Part shown: one piece after another, positions 43,700 through 53,778 of the stretch
Layout: each line of letters starts with the position of its first letter
How positions within the stretch are numbered: the stretch's first letter is position 1
Source of the DNA: Oegoconia quadripuncta
Taxonomy: Eukaryota; Arthropoda; Insecta; Lepidoptera; Autostichidae
Length of the DNA: 64,000 nt
NCBI GenBank assembly: GCA_949316235.1
Contig: OX438743.1
Coordinates: 16,675,771 to 16,739,770 of the forward strand
Direction of reading: 5' to 3'
The notes under the pieces: model-generated
The model's database searches: none
What the model was told of the DNA's origin: nothing
What the model saw: only the letters and a program-made list of their open reading frames with translations
Translations under genes and position numbers: made by a program

Positions 43700-43830
43700 T
43701 GTGCACAATGAAGGTCGTGGAAAGTCACTGGATGCAGATTGCTTCAAATCGGTCGCTCTCGAATATAGGAGATAGAGAAGGCCTATGTTCAGCAGTGGAC
43801 ATCATGTGGCTGATATGATGATGTGCCTAA
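43700..43830 (+). mobile_element. RTE-like LINE 3' end
   Basis: The plus strand gives GKSLDADC-type text, then GAAGGCCTATGTTCAGCAGT and GGACATCATGTGGCTGATAT followed by GATGATG. This is the C-terminus (ending EGLCSAVDIMWL and a stop) and tail of an RTE-type LINE, heavily 5'-truncated. Confidence 0.62.
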
Positions 43831-43911
43831 CGTTCTAACTTGAAAGTGTATCCCGCATTTGAATCAATATTACATAATTACACCTATAATTTTTTTATGC
43901 ATTACGGATCT

Positions 43912-43931
43912 GGGGGCACGGCCGTGCCCCC
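43912..43931. repeat. Perfect 20-bp GC palindrome
   Basis: GGGGGCACGGCCGTGCCCCC is its own reverse complement and sits in AT-rich flanks. CACGGCCGT occurs again at 43953. No function is evident. Confidence 0.8.
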
Positions 43932-44702
43932 ACCAAGTCGAGCAAAAAAGCGTCACGGCCGTACCATCCTTTTCTCGAAGCAATTCAGACTATTTTCGAC
44001 CCCCTGTAACTTCGTTGTGGATAAAAATAGAAGACTGAAATGTTCAGTAACTATGCAGGCATTGTAAAGACACGTATATTTAAAATTTCATTCAATTTGA
44101 ACCAGTATTTTAAAGAATTATAACGGGTCAAATTTCTTAATTTTGTCACTCACTGACTCACCGATCATCAAAATTCTAAGGCACTTCTAGCAGACCTAGA
44201 AGCTTCAAATTTGGAATATAAGTAGTGTTTGGTGTATGAATCAAGGAAAAACTAAAAAATCTAGAAAAGACAGCAAAGAAAATTAAGCCCATACAGCCAA
44301 GTCTTCAGTTAATGAAATTTTTCAATATTGGCTTTATTTGTAACGATGTTTTATTATTTTACGGCAAAAATTGTAACATCAAAGCCTCCCAGAAAAACCC
44401 ATAGAGACAGGGAGTGGGCTCTTAGAAAAACTGTAGCTGAAGCTCAAGAAGTAGTACCGGAAAAGAGAAAACGGAAGGCTAACTACAAAAATAAGAAAAG
44501 TTCATAAGTCAGAGAGAGGGCTTTAAGAAAATTCGTTGCTGGTAGATATACATATATACAATAAGTAGAAGGTACCGAAAAGGAAAAAAGTAGAACTGTC
44601 TACAAAATACAAAAAGAAATGAGATCCCATCAAAAACAAATCTTGTCAAAAAAACCAAGTCTCGCAACTCAGTTGTTCTGCGGTAAAAAGTTGTGAGATC
44701 CA

Positions 44703-44943
44703 TGTAATACCAAGTCGGTTGTTAATTTATTCAGTCTCTACTTAAGCGACTTTCTGTCTTAATACGTCCAGTCTCTAAGACCACGATCGTGGTCCATAAC
44801 AATTGAAAATCAATTGTGTCTGGAATCTCCGTACTCGAAGCATTAAGTTGTTACGTAATAATTAACAGCATCTTATAGTGACGCATATCAATATTAAAAT
44901 TCTTTAATGTTTTATATAAATATATTGAGACTTGGCCATCGCC
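44703..44943 (-). repeat. Left LTR-like unit (inverted)
   Basis: The mirror of 44999-45239. Outward from 44703 lies the complement of the TGGATCTCAC primer-like site and the start of the shared peptide. The assignment as an LTR rests on TG...CA ends, a TATA-like stretch, AATAAA and position only. Confidence 0.55.
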
Positions 44944-44998
44944 TGAAAAGACGTGTAAATTCAATCGCCTGAAAACACATGTAAATTCAATTATTTAG

Positions 44999-45239
44999 TG
45001 CGATGGCCAAGTCTCGATATATTTATATAAAACATTAAAGAATTTTAATATTGATATGCGTCACTATAAGATGCTGTTAATTATTACGTAACAACTTAAT
45101 GCTTCGAGTACGGAGATTCCAGACACAATTGATTTTCAATTGTTATGGACCACGATCGTGGTCTTAGAGACTGGACGTATTAAGACAGAAAGTCGCTTAA
45201 GTAGAGACTGAATAAATTAACAACCGACTTGGTATTACA
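44999..45239 (+). repeat. Right LTR-like unit
   Basis: 241 bp running TGCGATGGCC...GGTATTACA. TATTTATATAAAAC lies near the left end and GAATAAATTAAC 30 bases before the right end. TGGATCTCACAACTTTTTAC follows immediately. No second direct copy downstream was found, so no complete LTR element is present. Confidence 0.55.
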
Positions 45240-45419
45240 TGGATCTCACAACTTTTTACCGCAGAACAACTGAGTTGCGAGACTTGGTTTTTTTGACAAG
45301 TATTGTTTTTGATGGGATTAGCACTTTCCCTTACCTACTCGTTTATTATATTCATAAACTTGTCTTAATTGTAATTGCTCAAATGATGTCATATTGTATG
45401 CCTTTACGGCGGAACATAG

Positions 45420-45490
45420 CGCTCTAAGGATTTTGTAAGACCAAATGCTACCTGTGATTCACAATAAATGTACTTTGACTTTGACTTAAT
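45420..45490 (+). mobile_element. LINE 3' end with (TTTGAC)n tail
   Basis: CACAATAAATGTACTTTGAC then TTTGACTT is the characteristic terminus of a common lepidopteran LINE. Upstream text to about 45350 may be its 3' UTR. Confidence 0.6.
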
Positions 45491-45604
45491 ATTAAATACA
45501 ATACATAATTTTTATCAACATGTTAAATATCGTTAGGCTGCATAGAGCCCCAACAGGCATTCAGCGTTCCCACGTTGAATATATTTGATAAACTATATAA
45601 GATA

Positions 45605-45674
45605 AATCGGCGGTTCAGCGGTAAAGACGCGGTTCCCAGTTTGGGAGACCCGGGTTCGATTCCCAGGCAGGCCA
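45605..45674 (+). mobile_element. tRNA-like SINE head
   Basis: TTCAGCGGTAAAGACGCGG (box A-like) and CCCGGGTTCGATTCCC (box B) are spaced as in a tRNA, but the acceptor ends do not pair, so it is not a working tRNA gene. It stops exactly where the TIR element at 45676 begins, which suggests the SINE was cut by that insertion. Confidence 0.6.
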
Positions 45675-45675
45675 T

Positions 45676-46215
45676 GTACAGTCAGCTGCAACTAAATGTA
45701 TAACCTCATCTATCTTGCAAAGAAAATCACTCGTGCACTCGTGGCGTCGCCGCATTCGCTATTCGTTTGCGGTTAGCAAAGTTAAGCAATATCAGTTCTT
45801 GGATGGATGAACACCAGTGGCATTATAATACGAGTGTTTCCATGCTTCGCAGGGCACGTTAAATAGTCGGTCCCGGTTGTTTTCAATTGAAGACAGTCGT
45901 GAAACCAAGTCGGGGGACTACTGTCGGTGTCGGTGAAATACTGACTGTCAGATGGTCACTAATCTGACAGAAATCCACTGGGCCCGCGTGGTAGATTATG
46001 GTTCATACCCTCTCCCTGTGAGCGGGGACTGTGCCCCAATAGTGGAGACGTGTAAGGCTGTTGATGAAGAAAATCAAGCCGTTGCGTAATGCAGCTTGCA
46101 TGAGTACTGTCAGGACATGAAATTTTGGTACCCATTGCTTCTTTTGCCTTGCACGATATTATTAATACAATAAAGCTAGTGCGTTAGGTATACTTTTAGC
46201 TGCAGCTGACTGTAC
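45676..46215. mobile_element. 540-bp TIR element containing a SINE
   Basis: The left end GTACAGTCAGCTGCAACTAA then ATGTATA mirrors the right end TATACTTTTAGCTGCAGCTG then ACTGTAC with two mismatches. The interior is largely a 5S-rRNA-derived SINE. A related terminus (TGTACCGTCAGCTGCAAAT) is at 57315. No transposase is present. Confidence 0.68.
45750..46060 (+). mobile_element. 5S-rRNA-derived SINE
   Basis: CAAAGTTAAGCA (45777) followed by TTCTTGGATGGATGA (45796) corresponds to the GAAGTTAAGCA and ACTTGGATGGGTGA parts of insect 5S rRNA, which carry its internal promoter. The tail CAGGGCACGTTAAATAGTCG then GTCCCGGTTG and TGGGCCCGCGTGGTAGATTA is that of lepidopteran LINE/SINE 3' ends. SINEs of this origin are called SINE3 type. 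It is nested in the TIR element. Confidence 0.68.
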
Positions 46216-46254
46216 CAATGAATTTTTAAATTTAATTTAATTGCGTATGTGCAT

Positions 46255-46460
46255 TTATCCGACTGCTCTTAAACGGTGACAGAAAACATCGTGAGGAAAC
46301 CTGCATGCCTCAGAAATAAAAATTCAAAGGTATGTGATGTCCCCAACCCGCATTGGACCAGCAGCGTGGCGGACTATGGCTCATACAGGGAGTATATACG
46401 AGGGAAGGCTTATATCCCTGCAGTGGAATATTTACGGGATGATGATGATGAAATTAGATT
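46255..46460 (+). mobile_element. RTE-like LINE/SINE 3' end
   Basis: It starts TCCGACTGCTCTTAAACGGT and includes CATCGTGAGGAAACCTGCAT, CAACCCGCATTGGACCAGCA and CTGCAGTGGAATATTTACGG then GATGATGATGA. It is a fuller relative of 8095-8280. Confidence 0.72.
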
Positions 46461-46559
46461 AATATAAGAGAACGTTTGTTTTTACTTTTTATTACTGGTT
46501 TTTACCTGCCTACTGTATGTAGCTAAGTTTGAACGCCCAATCTACTGTTCCTTAACGAC

Positions 46560-46690
46560 GTTCATGGTTAACTGGACGAAATCCCGCTGTGGGATAAGTT
46601 CGCATTTATGTATAGTTATAAGAAATTTGTTCTGTATTTATTTTCTTTTTGCACATAAAGCGTTTACAAACAAACAAACAAACAAACAAT
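46560..46690 (+). mobile_element. LINE 3' end with (CAAA)n tail
   Basis: AATCCCGCTGTGGGATAAGT and GCACATAAAGCG precede about six ACAA units (46665-46690). Only the 3' UTR is present. Confidence 0.55.
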
Positions 46691-47654
46691 CAATGTTTCA
46701 AGTTGGCCCAGAGAGACACAAACGATCAACCAAACCACAATAGCTCAACTTAGTCATAGACTTTGGTATTGCGCAAACACTAATAAAGAATTTTGTCAAA
46801 ACAAATTACTGTAAAATGTAGCGCAATCCATAAAGACACGACCGGATCATAACCTAATTACAGTTGTCAGTCAAATTTTATTCTTACCATTGACATTAAC
46901 ACGACTCACTTCCAGAAAAGTAGAATATAATCTCAAAACTCGGCCCCTAGCTTTGGAGTTACTCAGAATAGTTTCGTCCTCGAGATTATACCCTGAAATA
47001 TTTATAGCCTATGTAGTAACACTAAGTGACACCACTTTACACTGAATCATTTTTATCTTATTTCAAAGTAATAATCTCTTTGGGCGAAGCATTTCGTATA
47101 ATTGTGACATAACGTTACTTTCTACAGATAAAGTTCGTTTAATCAATATTTGTAATTAATTTTAAGGAGCATGACTTTTAGATTTTTATGAAACTTTAGG
47201 GTACTTACATATTCACTTACAAAAAAAATAGATTTGACAAGGGACATACATACAAACATCACTACCTGTATTCCAAATAACCAGATAGAGACAAATTTGC
47301 GTTTGGGTGTTCGAATCCAAACATTAAAAATAAAATGCTACAACAATATCTGTAAAATGAACACATTTTTCTAAATATACAGAGAAACATACTACACAAC
47401 GGATGAGCCCATCGCCGTAGAAATATACAAGTGTATAGTTATTTTTTTCGTGTAAAGGCCCTTAGTCGTCTTTTACTACACACATCAGATTAAATGCTCG
47501 AATAGAAAAATTACGTGGATCTATAGGTTATTAAAACGAGTATATACATTTATTCTTATAATATATGAGACATAATATGGAAAGGACAACTTAAAAAATT
47601 ATTCAATTTACGATTTATATGTTTTTAATTCCATAAAATTTAATATAACTAATC
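46691..47654. other. No recognised feature
   Basis: AT-rich sequence. A fragment at 47455-47490 (AAGGCCCTTAGTCGTCTTTT) resembles LINE-derived text in reverse. Nothing else is supported. Confidence 0.45.
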
Positions 47655-47877
47655 TAATGTAACTAATATTATAAATACGAATATTTGTATGTTTGTTTGT
47701 TGCTCAATCACGGTGAAACGGATGAACCGATTTGGATGAAATTTGGTATATGTAGAATATACCTTGAATTAAGGCATACAGGATTTTTTGTTCCGATAAA
47801 GTGAGTAGTTGCACACACAAATATCCACGATAAAGTTACTCCACGCAGGCGAAGCCGCCGGCCGAAAGCTAGTTTAA
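47655..47877 (+). mobile_element. Helitron-like non-autonomous repeat
   Basis: The repeat opens AATATTATAAATACGAATAT then TTGTATGTTTGTTTG, includes ACCGATTTGGATGAAATTTG, and closes GGCGAAGCCGCCGGCCGAAA then GCTAGT. The GC-rich foldable 3' end with CTAG followed by T fits a Helitron terminus, and the phrase order is that of an abundant lepidopteran repeat. The 5' TC end was not pinned down. The 87-codon minus frame at 47708-47971 lies across it. Confidence 0.5.
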
Positions 47878-48392
47878 TTATAAACGCAAACGCAAAAAAT
47901 AAAAGTAAACGAGGACATACCGTATTTATTGTCATGCTGAGACATAATATACTCGGAAAATACAAATCCAAAATTATTCTATTTTACACGAAAACCCTTT
48001 GTGTTCATAATTCCACAAAATCTCTTAATTACAAAACGGCTGTAGGAAAACGTAAATTATCATCATTCCGTACCCCCATAAACAAGGTACAACCTTAACT
48101 AGTTCGGAAGTTGGTGAAATACGATCAATTAAATCCGTGATGCTCTCAAAGTTCAGATGGGACAGTATTATTTACTGTAATACCCGAGGGAAACCTCTTA
48201 GTGGACAGTGACTTGATTTTGGTATGGGATTTGTTACAAAATTTATAGCAGTTAACTTAAACTAAGTTTGATTGGTCAATTCTACGGACAATTGAAGTCA
48301 GTACCTTGGGAGAGGTCTAGTTTCAACATTTGATTAGTTTCGTAGTTTAGAATTCTGTAAAAAAATAGTGAAGATATCTAACTTCTAACTAA

Positions 48393-48603
48393 TACTCGTA
48401 TTATAAATACAAAAGTTTAAATGTATGTTTGTTTGTCGCTCAATCGCGGCGAAACGGGTGAACGGATTTGGGTGAAATTTGGTATATAAGTAAAACATAC
48501 CCTGGATTAAGATATACGATATTTTTATCCCGATAAAGTGAGTAGTTCCTGCGGGATAAACAAATTACCGCGTTAAAGTTATTCCACGCAGGTGAAGGGA
48601 AAA
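48393..48603 (+). mobile_element. Helitron-like repeat, second copy
   Basis: It matches 47655-47870 (GTATTATAAATACAAAAGTT, GGATTTGGGTGAAATTTGGT, CCCGATAAAGTGAGTAGTTC) but ends at CCACGCAGGTGAAG without the GC-rich terminus, so its 3' end is lost or altered. Same orientation, 740 bases from the first copy. Confidence 0.5.
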
Positions 48604-48779
48604 TAATGATGTAGATATAGGAAAATTATCAAGTTTGCATTATCTTGAATAGTTTTATTTTGCTGTTTATGAAGAAATTCTTAGTAGAATTAAAGTCACC
48701 GACAGAGTCTAGAGGATTAGTTAGTTAGTAGATTAGAAGTATAGTAAAGAGGAAACATGTCTAGAAAATCTAATGGCCG

Positions 48780-48925
48780 CTTGGGCATTAAAGTTTTAGA
48801 GTAGATATCTCGGACATGCATACACAGCGTAGGATATCCACACAAGGATGGACGAACTGATTAAGGTCACGGGAAGTCGCTGAATACAGGACGTCCTGTG
48901 GGTGATATTAATGATGGCTTACATG
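48780..48925 (+). mobile_element. RTE-like LINE C-terminal fragment
   Basis: TATCCACACAAGGATGGACG then AACTGATTAAGGTCACGGGA and AGTCGCTGAATACAG corresponds to the (K/R)RWTDELIKVTGSRW-type end of RTE ORFs after frame correction. It is short and decayed. Confidence 0.5.
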
Positions 48926-48959
48926 TGTGTTGTTATGAGTGGAGCTACCTAGATAGCAG

Positions 48960-49163
48960 GTGCGCTTACTTGTCATTATGGAACGAGGGACTTCTTATTT
49001 AAAATGGGCCTAGCTGAAAATTCAACCTGCACAGCATGCAACAAAGGGAATCAATGAGGCACCTTCTATGTGACTGTGATGCTATGGCCGCAAGGCGTAA
49101 TGTTTCATCTGTGTAAGGGATATCCCGAACTTAGTTAGTTACTAGGTCTTTTACTGACCTGCC
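48960..49163 (+). pseudogene. LINE C-terminal zinc-finger remnant
   Basis: The plus frame reads LTCHYGTRDFLFKMGLAENS then TCTACNKGNQ and, after a stop and frameshift near 49050, RHLLCDCDAMAARR. This is the CxxC...HxxxxC region that follows or ends the RNase H part of R1/jockey-type LINEs. It is interrupted on the right by the minus-strand LINE whose tail starts at 49164. Confidence 0.6.
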
Positions 49164-49840
49164 AAATCAAATTAAATCAAAAAATATTTATTTCGTAGGA
49201 TAAAAATTATCACTTGAAAACGTCACATTTTTTATCTTAATATTAAAATTATGGACATTATTGCTCATTCGCAAAGCAGATTCCCCAAAGAAGAACGAGC
49301 AAGAAACTCAAGGGTTGATCTTTTAAATAAGTTTGGGTTACAATTATATTATATTATATTGTATAATTAGACTGAATATCGCCGAGCGGTCTATGTCCAT
49401 GCTTGCTTATCATCCAGATAGTCAGAAATTTTAGAATAGCCTTTCGTAAATAATGTCTGTGTTATGATGGTTTTAAATTTTGAATGTCCACTGGAACCTT
49501 ATTATAAAAGCGTATACATTGCCCCTTAAATGACTTAGTGACTTTGTGTACACGGCTGACATGAACAGCAAGTTTATTTTTATATCTGGTATTAACATTA
49601 TGTATATCACCATTTTTCTTAAACGATTCTAGATTTTTTCTTACGTACATTAAGTTTTCGTAAACATATTGCGATGCTAATGTTAATATATTAATTTCTT
49701 TAAATTTATTCCTAAGAGACGCCTCTGGGGCCCTGTTTGTAAATCGCGCGAACCACTCGTTTCTGCAGAACAAAGATACAATTTTTGTCGGCGGCATTTC
49801 CCCACAATAGAATACATACATTTGTACTATAAAGTCACAC
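49164..49840 (-). pseudogene. CR1/jockey-type LINE, 5'-truncated
   Basis: The minus frame 49462-49821 reads NKFKEINILTLASQYVYENL, MYVRKNLESFKKNGDIHNVN, TRYKNKLAVHVSRVHKVTKS and FKGQCIRFYNKVPVDIQNLK. After one frameshift near 49470 it continues TIITQTLFTKGYSKISDYLD and DKQAWT to a stop at 49391. This is the C-terminal end of a CR1/jockey-like ORF2 (HxxNTR motif). The 3' UTR runs to AAATCAAATTAAATCAAAAA at 49164, which serves as its tail. The catalytic domain is missing. Confidence 0.75.
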
Positions 49841-49899
49841 CTGTTTCCTGTTTAAACCTGTATCATAATACTTATGAAGTCTATAAGTCGGAGTAGGAG

Positions 49900-50437
49900 A
49901 GCGCGAAAGCTGGACAAGCGCACATAAGATCCCGATTGGGTCGAAGTTCCTTTGGGCATATGTCCAACCCCACATTGTTTATTTAATTCTGAATTTATTA
50001 TTACCTATGCTAAATTAACTGACACTGTATATTGATATAACTGGCCATAATAAAGGTGCTGCTAGCTGTTCCGTCTGTGACTTAATTCGAGGGGATCTAT
50101 ACGACAAAACGTTGTTGCTTTATTGTTAAATTTTATATTATTTTAATGACATGGGATATATAATGTAAGTTCTGTTTATTTCAATTTTGAATTATTGTGA
50201 TATTATACTAAATTAACTGACATTTTATTATTATCACAAATAACCTAGCATTATTGTAATTGATGGATTATTATTAGAATTTTTTATTTTATTGTAATTG
50301 TTTAGGTATTTGAATCTATTATTTTGTTACGAATTCTATTCCGCATGCCAGTTCCTGGTAAAATGTGTGATACTTTATTTTATAATTAAGAACCTTGTGT
50401 ATCACATTTTTAGCAAATAAAGATTATTCTATTCTGT
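49900..50437 (+). mobile_element. LINE 3' UTR
   Basis: A GC-richer start (GAGAGCGCGAAAGCTGGACA, CCCGATTGGGTCGAAGTTCC) leads into a long AT-rich stretch that ends GTATCACATTTTTAGCAAAT then AAAGATTATTCTATTCTGTG, a LINE terminus with a TTCTA-type tail. The coding end is not readable with confidence. Confidence 0.45.
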
Positions 50438-52436
50438 GCAAATATAAGAATAGAATAAAATAGCTACCTAGATGCAGTTATAATTAGTTTTAGTAATCAA
50501 AGTTTGAACGATAAATTATTAAACACATTACCAAAGTCCACACTCGCTGCTTTTCCGGATCGCTACCTTTGATATGCTATCATCATCTCTCTCTTATCAT
50601 TAATATAACCTTAATACTTTCAATTTCAAATTAAACTGTTTTGTGACCCTGATATACACTTCAGTGAATACAACTGGTCGCTTCAGCAATCGCAAGATCA
50701 AGATATCTCGTAATTGGATTCTATATAATCCCAATATCACATTAATCTACCGCGACAGCCATCAACTCAACTTAATCTAAAACGATCTTGTACTAAATCG
50801 GAATAGTTGGTAACAATCCGAGTTCTTGATCAATCTCTTTGGCCGGGAACTTTAACTTCTGAATTGTGTTGCCCTTAGAAACCGGGGTCCAATGGAATTA
50901 ATTACATTTCTTGGACAAATATTTGTGCTATTCTGATTTGAATGAAGTTTATATTAGTTTTTTTAGTATTAAATGTTCATAAAAGCGATAGCTGTAATCA
51001 TACTACAGTCGGCATTAAGGTAGCAGGCCTTCATTTATAAATAGGTATATAATAGGAGAGAGTCTAAAGGGGAATTGTTATTCAAGTTTAACTGAAATTT
51101 ATCCATCACATGATGACATGATAGCCACTCAACCGTCCGCGGTTACACCTGTAACCAAAAAAAACACCAGTCTACGGTCCGTGGTTACAACAGTAACCAA
51201 TGCGCGCTACCTTGATGCGGTTTGAAACAATTCATCCCATTATCTGGAGTTGAAACTATTTTGGGGAAAAAAAAATCAGTGTGACCACTAATAAATTATT
51301 GAGTGTTCCAAGCTTTAAAGTTTAATGTTTGAAACAACATCTACCGTTCCTTTTCGAAATATACGAAAATACAAATAGGGCAGAGGGTGAGCCACAGACA
51401 CCAAAAGTACTTTCTACTACTAAAACGTGCAATATTTGTTTTTATTGTGAAGTCCATAGTCGGCCGATAAACAACTTCTTTAAAACACAACGCAATTAGA
51501 TATGCGCTGTATTATGATAATAAATTGACAGGTTATTTCTAGCAATATTTTCAAGAGATAAGAGCATAATAAGCCTTTCAAATAAATCACCTCTCTAAAT
51601 CCAAAACTATTCTGCAGTAAATGTTCAGAGCCTCGCTACAGAGTTAGTTGAGGTCTTCTAAAACCACGTCTCCATGGTAATGAGGCCCCACACACATCGC
51701 CTTTGAAACTAAATATGCCGCAGACAACGTTTGCCAAAATGCAGTTTCGGATTTCACTTTGTTCTCTCGGATTTTCTCCGTTTGAAATTAGAACGACGCT
51801 GCTCCTAAAACTCATTGCTAAATGTTGGTCCCCGTATGCTTTACGTTAAGAATTGTACGGCATTGAATGGTAATGGGATCATACTAGTCATGTAATAATA
51901 ATTATTATTATTTCATTACTCAGGTTTACAATGCAATTTATAGTAATTTTAATGACTGGAGCTATGGATAATACATTTGAAGCAGTTTTCCACGAAATAC
52001 ATTTTCAAGTCAACTGACTCATACTATGTATGTGAACAGAAAAATATTCTAAACAGTAGGAAAGATTGCTATAAGAGTAAGTTATTATTTCGTAGCTGTA
52101 TTTTGCTCAATTAATAGCAAATTTTATAATTTTGCCTACACTGTGACAAAACGCTGTGCTCGCCAGAAGTCATTAAGAATTGAAGTAATTAAGAAAAAAT
52201 TAGTTACATACATTAAATACATACAAAAGCAGAAAAAATAACAATAATATAATTTGCCAATATTAAAGTCACTGCAAAGAATTTATTTATATGAGAAGAG
52301 TTAGTGTAAGTGGCATTATTTGTATGTTATCATAAACGACCGAGTAAATATTAACCTAATTCGTCATTACGTCAAATATGATGATTACGCGCTCAAATCA
52401 TTGAAGTATTCGTACTTCCCATTTCATTGCATTGAC
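50438..52436. other. Largely unassigned
   Basis: At 51128-51205 a short module (CCGCGGTTACACCTGTAACC and CCGTGGTTACAACAGTAACC) occurs twice, 57 bases apart. No gene, TIR element or SINE is otherwise supported. Confidence 0.45.
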
Positions 52437-52636
52437 GACATGTTTAGTGTATGGTTCTCTGACTGATATGTGTTTCTATGATGAACTCGGTCACATGTAT
52501 CTGAGTTATGGATGTTTTCATTTATAATAAATATACATTATATATTTACAAAAATATATATTTGTACATCAACCATCTGGTATCCATAATACAAATCTAG
52601 TTGCTTAGTGTGGAATTACATAGATGAGTAATATAT
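52437..52636 (+). mobile_element. SINE family B, internally deleted
   Basis: It begins GACATGTTTAGTGTATGGTT, lacks the box B segment, and continues with TGATGAACTCGGTCACATGT, 'GGATGTTTTCATTTATAATA' and CATCAACCATCTGGTATCCA. It ends at TAGATGAGTAATATATA, directly against the MITE. Confidence 0.72.
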
Positions 52637-52857
52637 AGGGTCTTTACCTATGAAACTGGAGTTTTTTTCTTTATAAAGCGGTTACTTTTAAAAATTAACG
52701 CTGCCTATACTTAACTTAATGTTATCCGATAATACACACAAAGTTTAGCTAAATTTGGATTTGCCGTTCCCAAAAATAAATCAAAAATGTTTATATGGAG
52801 AAAACAGTCTTAATTAAATTCTTCATACAAAACGCCAATTTCATAGGTAAGGATCTA
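52637..52857. mobile_element. Mariner-derived MITE, 221 bp
   Basis: The left AGGGTCTTTACCTATGAAAC and right TTTCATAGGTAAGGATCTA are near-perfect inverted repeats of about 27 bases, with TA at both edges. The right end matches the mariner pseudogene terminus at 36700-36733. The interior has no coding sequence, so it would depend on a mariner transposase. Confidence 0.75.
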
Positions 52858-52935
52858 ATATTTAATTCATTTATGTATCAACACATAGCTTTGCTTTGTG
52901 TTGTCTCGAAAGAATAATGAAAAAATACTTTTTGG

Positions 52936-53107
52936 TGATGACATGTTTGGTGTAGTAGTTAAAACCCTGACTGCTAACTAAAAGGTCGCGAGCTCGTATC
53001 CCGCTATGGGCATATTTTTGTATGAAGAATGAATACGGCCATGTGTACCCGCATTATGGGTGTTTTCAGTTATACATGTATTTATTTACGAACAAATGTA
53101 TTTGCAG
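52936..53107 (+). mobile_element. SINE family B, 3'-truncated
   Basis: The head has TTTGGTGTAGTAGTTAA and a box B-like GAGCTCGTATCCC. The body reaches TACATGTATTTATTTACGAA and then stops near 53107. Confidence 0.75.
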
Positions 53108-53574
53108 GTTTTCACGAAATACGACGCCTTTCAGTCAGAGGTTCTCTTTTGTGAAGGTGTCGCATTAGCTTTCGCTAATAGGAACTTTACAAATTGACAA
53201 CTCAATCTAAAATAATGTTCGTTTGCCTTGGTTATTTTATTCGTATCGTTTACAGAGTTTATACTGAAAGAAATGCTGAGAATATTGTATCAAAAACCGA
53301 ACTTTTAGGGACCCGTAACAATATTTATTGTATGCAAATTCTTTTATTCACTATAAGACCTGGGGTTATATTACATAAATTCATCGTTATCTTCATCGGT
53401 TACGTTCTAATATGTGATTGGTTGGCTCATCGCTCGCTCGGCAATTTTACGGTTTCTCATTGGTCAACGTAATCGACGACGATACCGATGAAGTTGCATA
53501 ATCTAAGGGCTGGTTTACTAAGGTATGCAAAGTTTGATTAACAATGAACCAAGTCACTCATAGCCAAATTAGTT
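53108..53574. other. Unassigned; possible short MITE at 53395-53500
   Basis: ATCTTCATCGGTTACGT near 53390 and ACGATACCGATGAAG near 53479 are mirror images, so a MITE of about 105 bases is possible. The 92-codon frame at 53194-53472 has no domain. Confidence 0.4.
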
Positions 53575-53778
53575 TTTTTTTTATTTTTTTTATTAAAAAC
53601 TGGTTTCGCGTTTGGCTACAATCTCACCTGATGGAAAGTGACGATGTAGCCGAAGATGTATCACGCGCACCCAGTAAATGCCTATTCACTCTAGACTTGA
53701 AGATCCCAAGGTTGTAAGTGTCGGGAAAAACCGACGCGGGCAGTGAGTTCCATACCTTAGCAGTCCGCATTAAATTAA
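53575..53778 (-). mobile_element. LINE family Z fragment with poly(A)
   Basis: The complement of T-rich 53575-53592 is a poly(A) tail. It is followed on the minus strand by the CATCAGGTGAGATTGTAGCC tail and, farther up, coding text for RTAK and N-S-L-P-A-S-V-F type residues (complement of GAGTTCCATACCTTAGCAGT). It is the same family as 38130-38336. Confidence 0.75.

Larger units (their letters stand above)
44624..45318. repeat. 695-bp palindrome of two LTR-like arms
   Basis: The arms are 319 bp each, 44624-44942 and 45000-45318, exact mirrors apart from about three mismatches and with no indel, around a 57-base loop holding two tandem CGCCTGAAAA...GTAAATTCAA units. Each arm contains an LTR-like unit that starts TG (44999 on the right), has ATATATTTATATAAAA near its start, AATAAA at 45209 and ends CA (45239). 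It is followed by TGGATCTCACAAC, a possible primer site. The LTR starts face each other. A 27-residue peptide beginning DLTTFYRRTTELRDLV is encoded outward on both sides. Confidence 0.82.

Noticed and set aside
44509..45427. Duplicated peptide DLTTFYRRTTELRDLV as a gene pair
   Set aside because: It is a by-product of the palindrome, and each frame ends soon after the arm.
45605..45674. Functional tRNA gene
   Set aside because: Boxes A and B are present, but the two ends do not form an acceptor stem and the copy is cut by a TIR element.
52936..53107. Separate new SINE family
   Set aside because: Head and body match family B; it is simply 3'-truncated.
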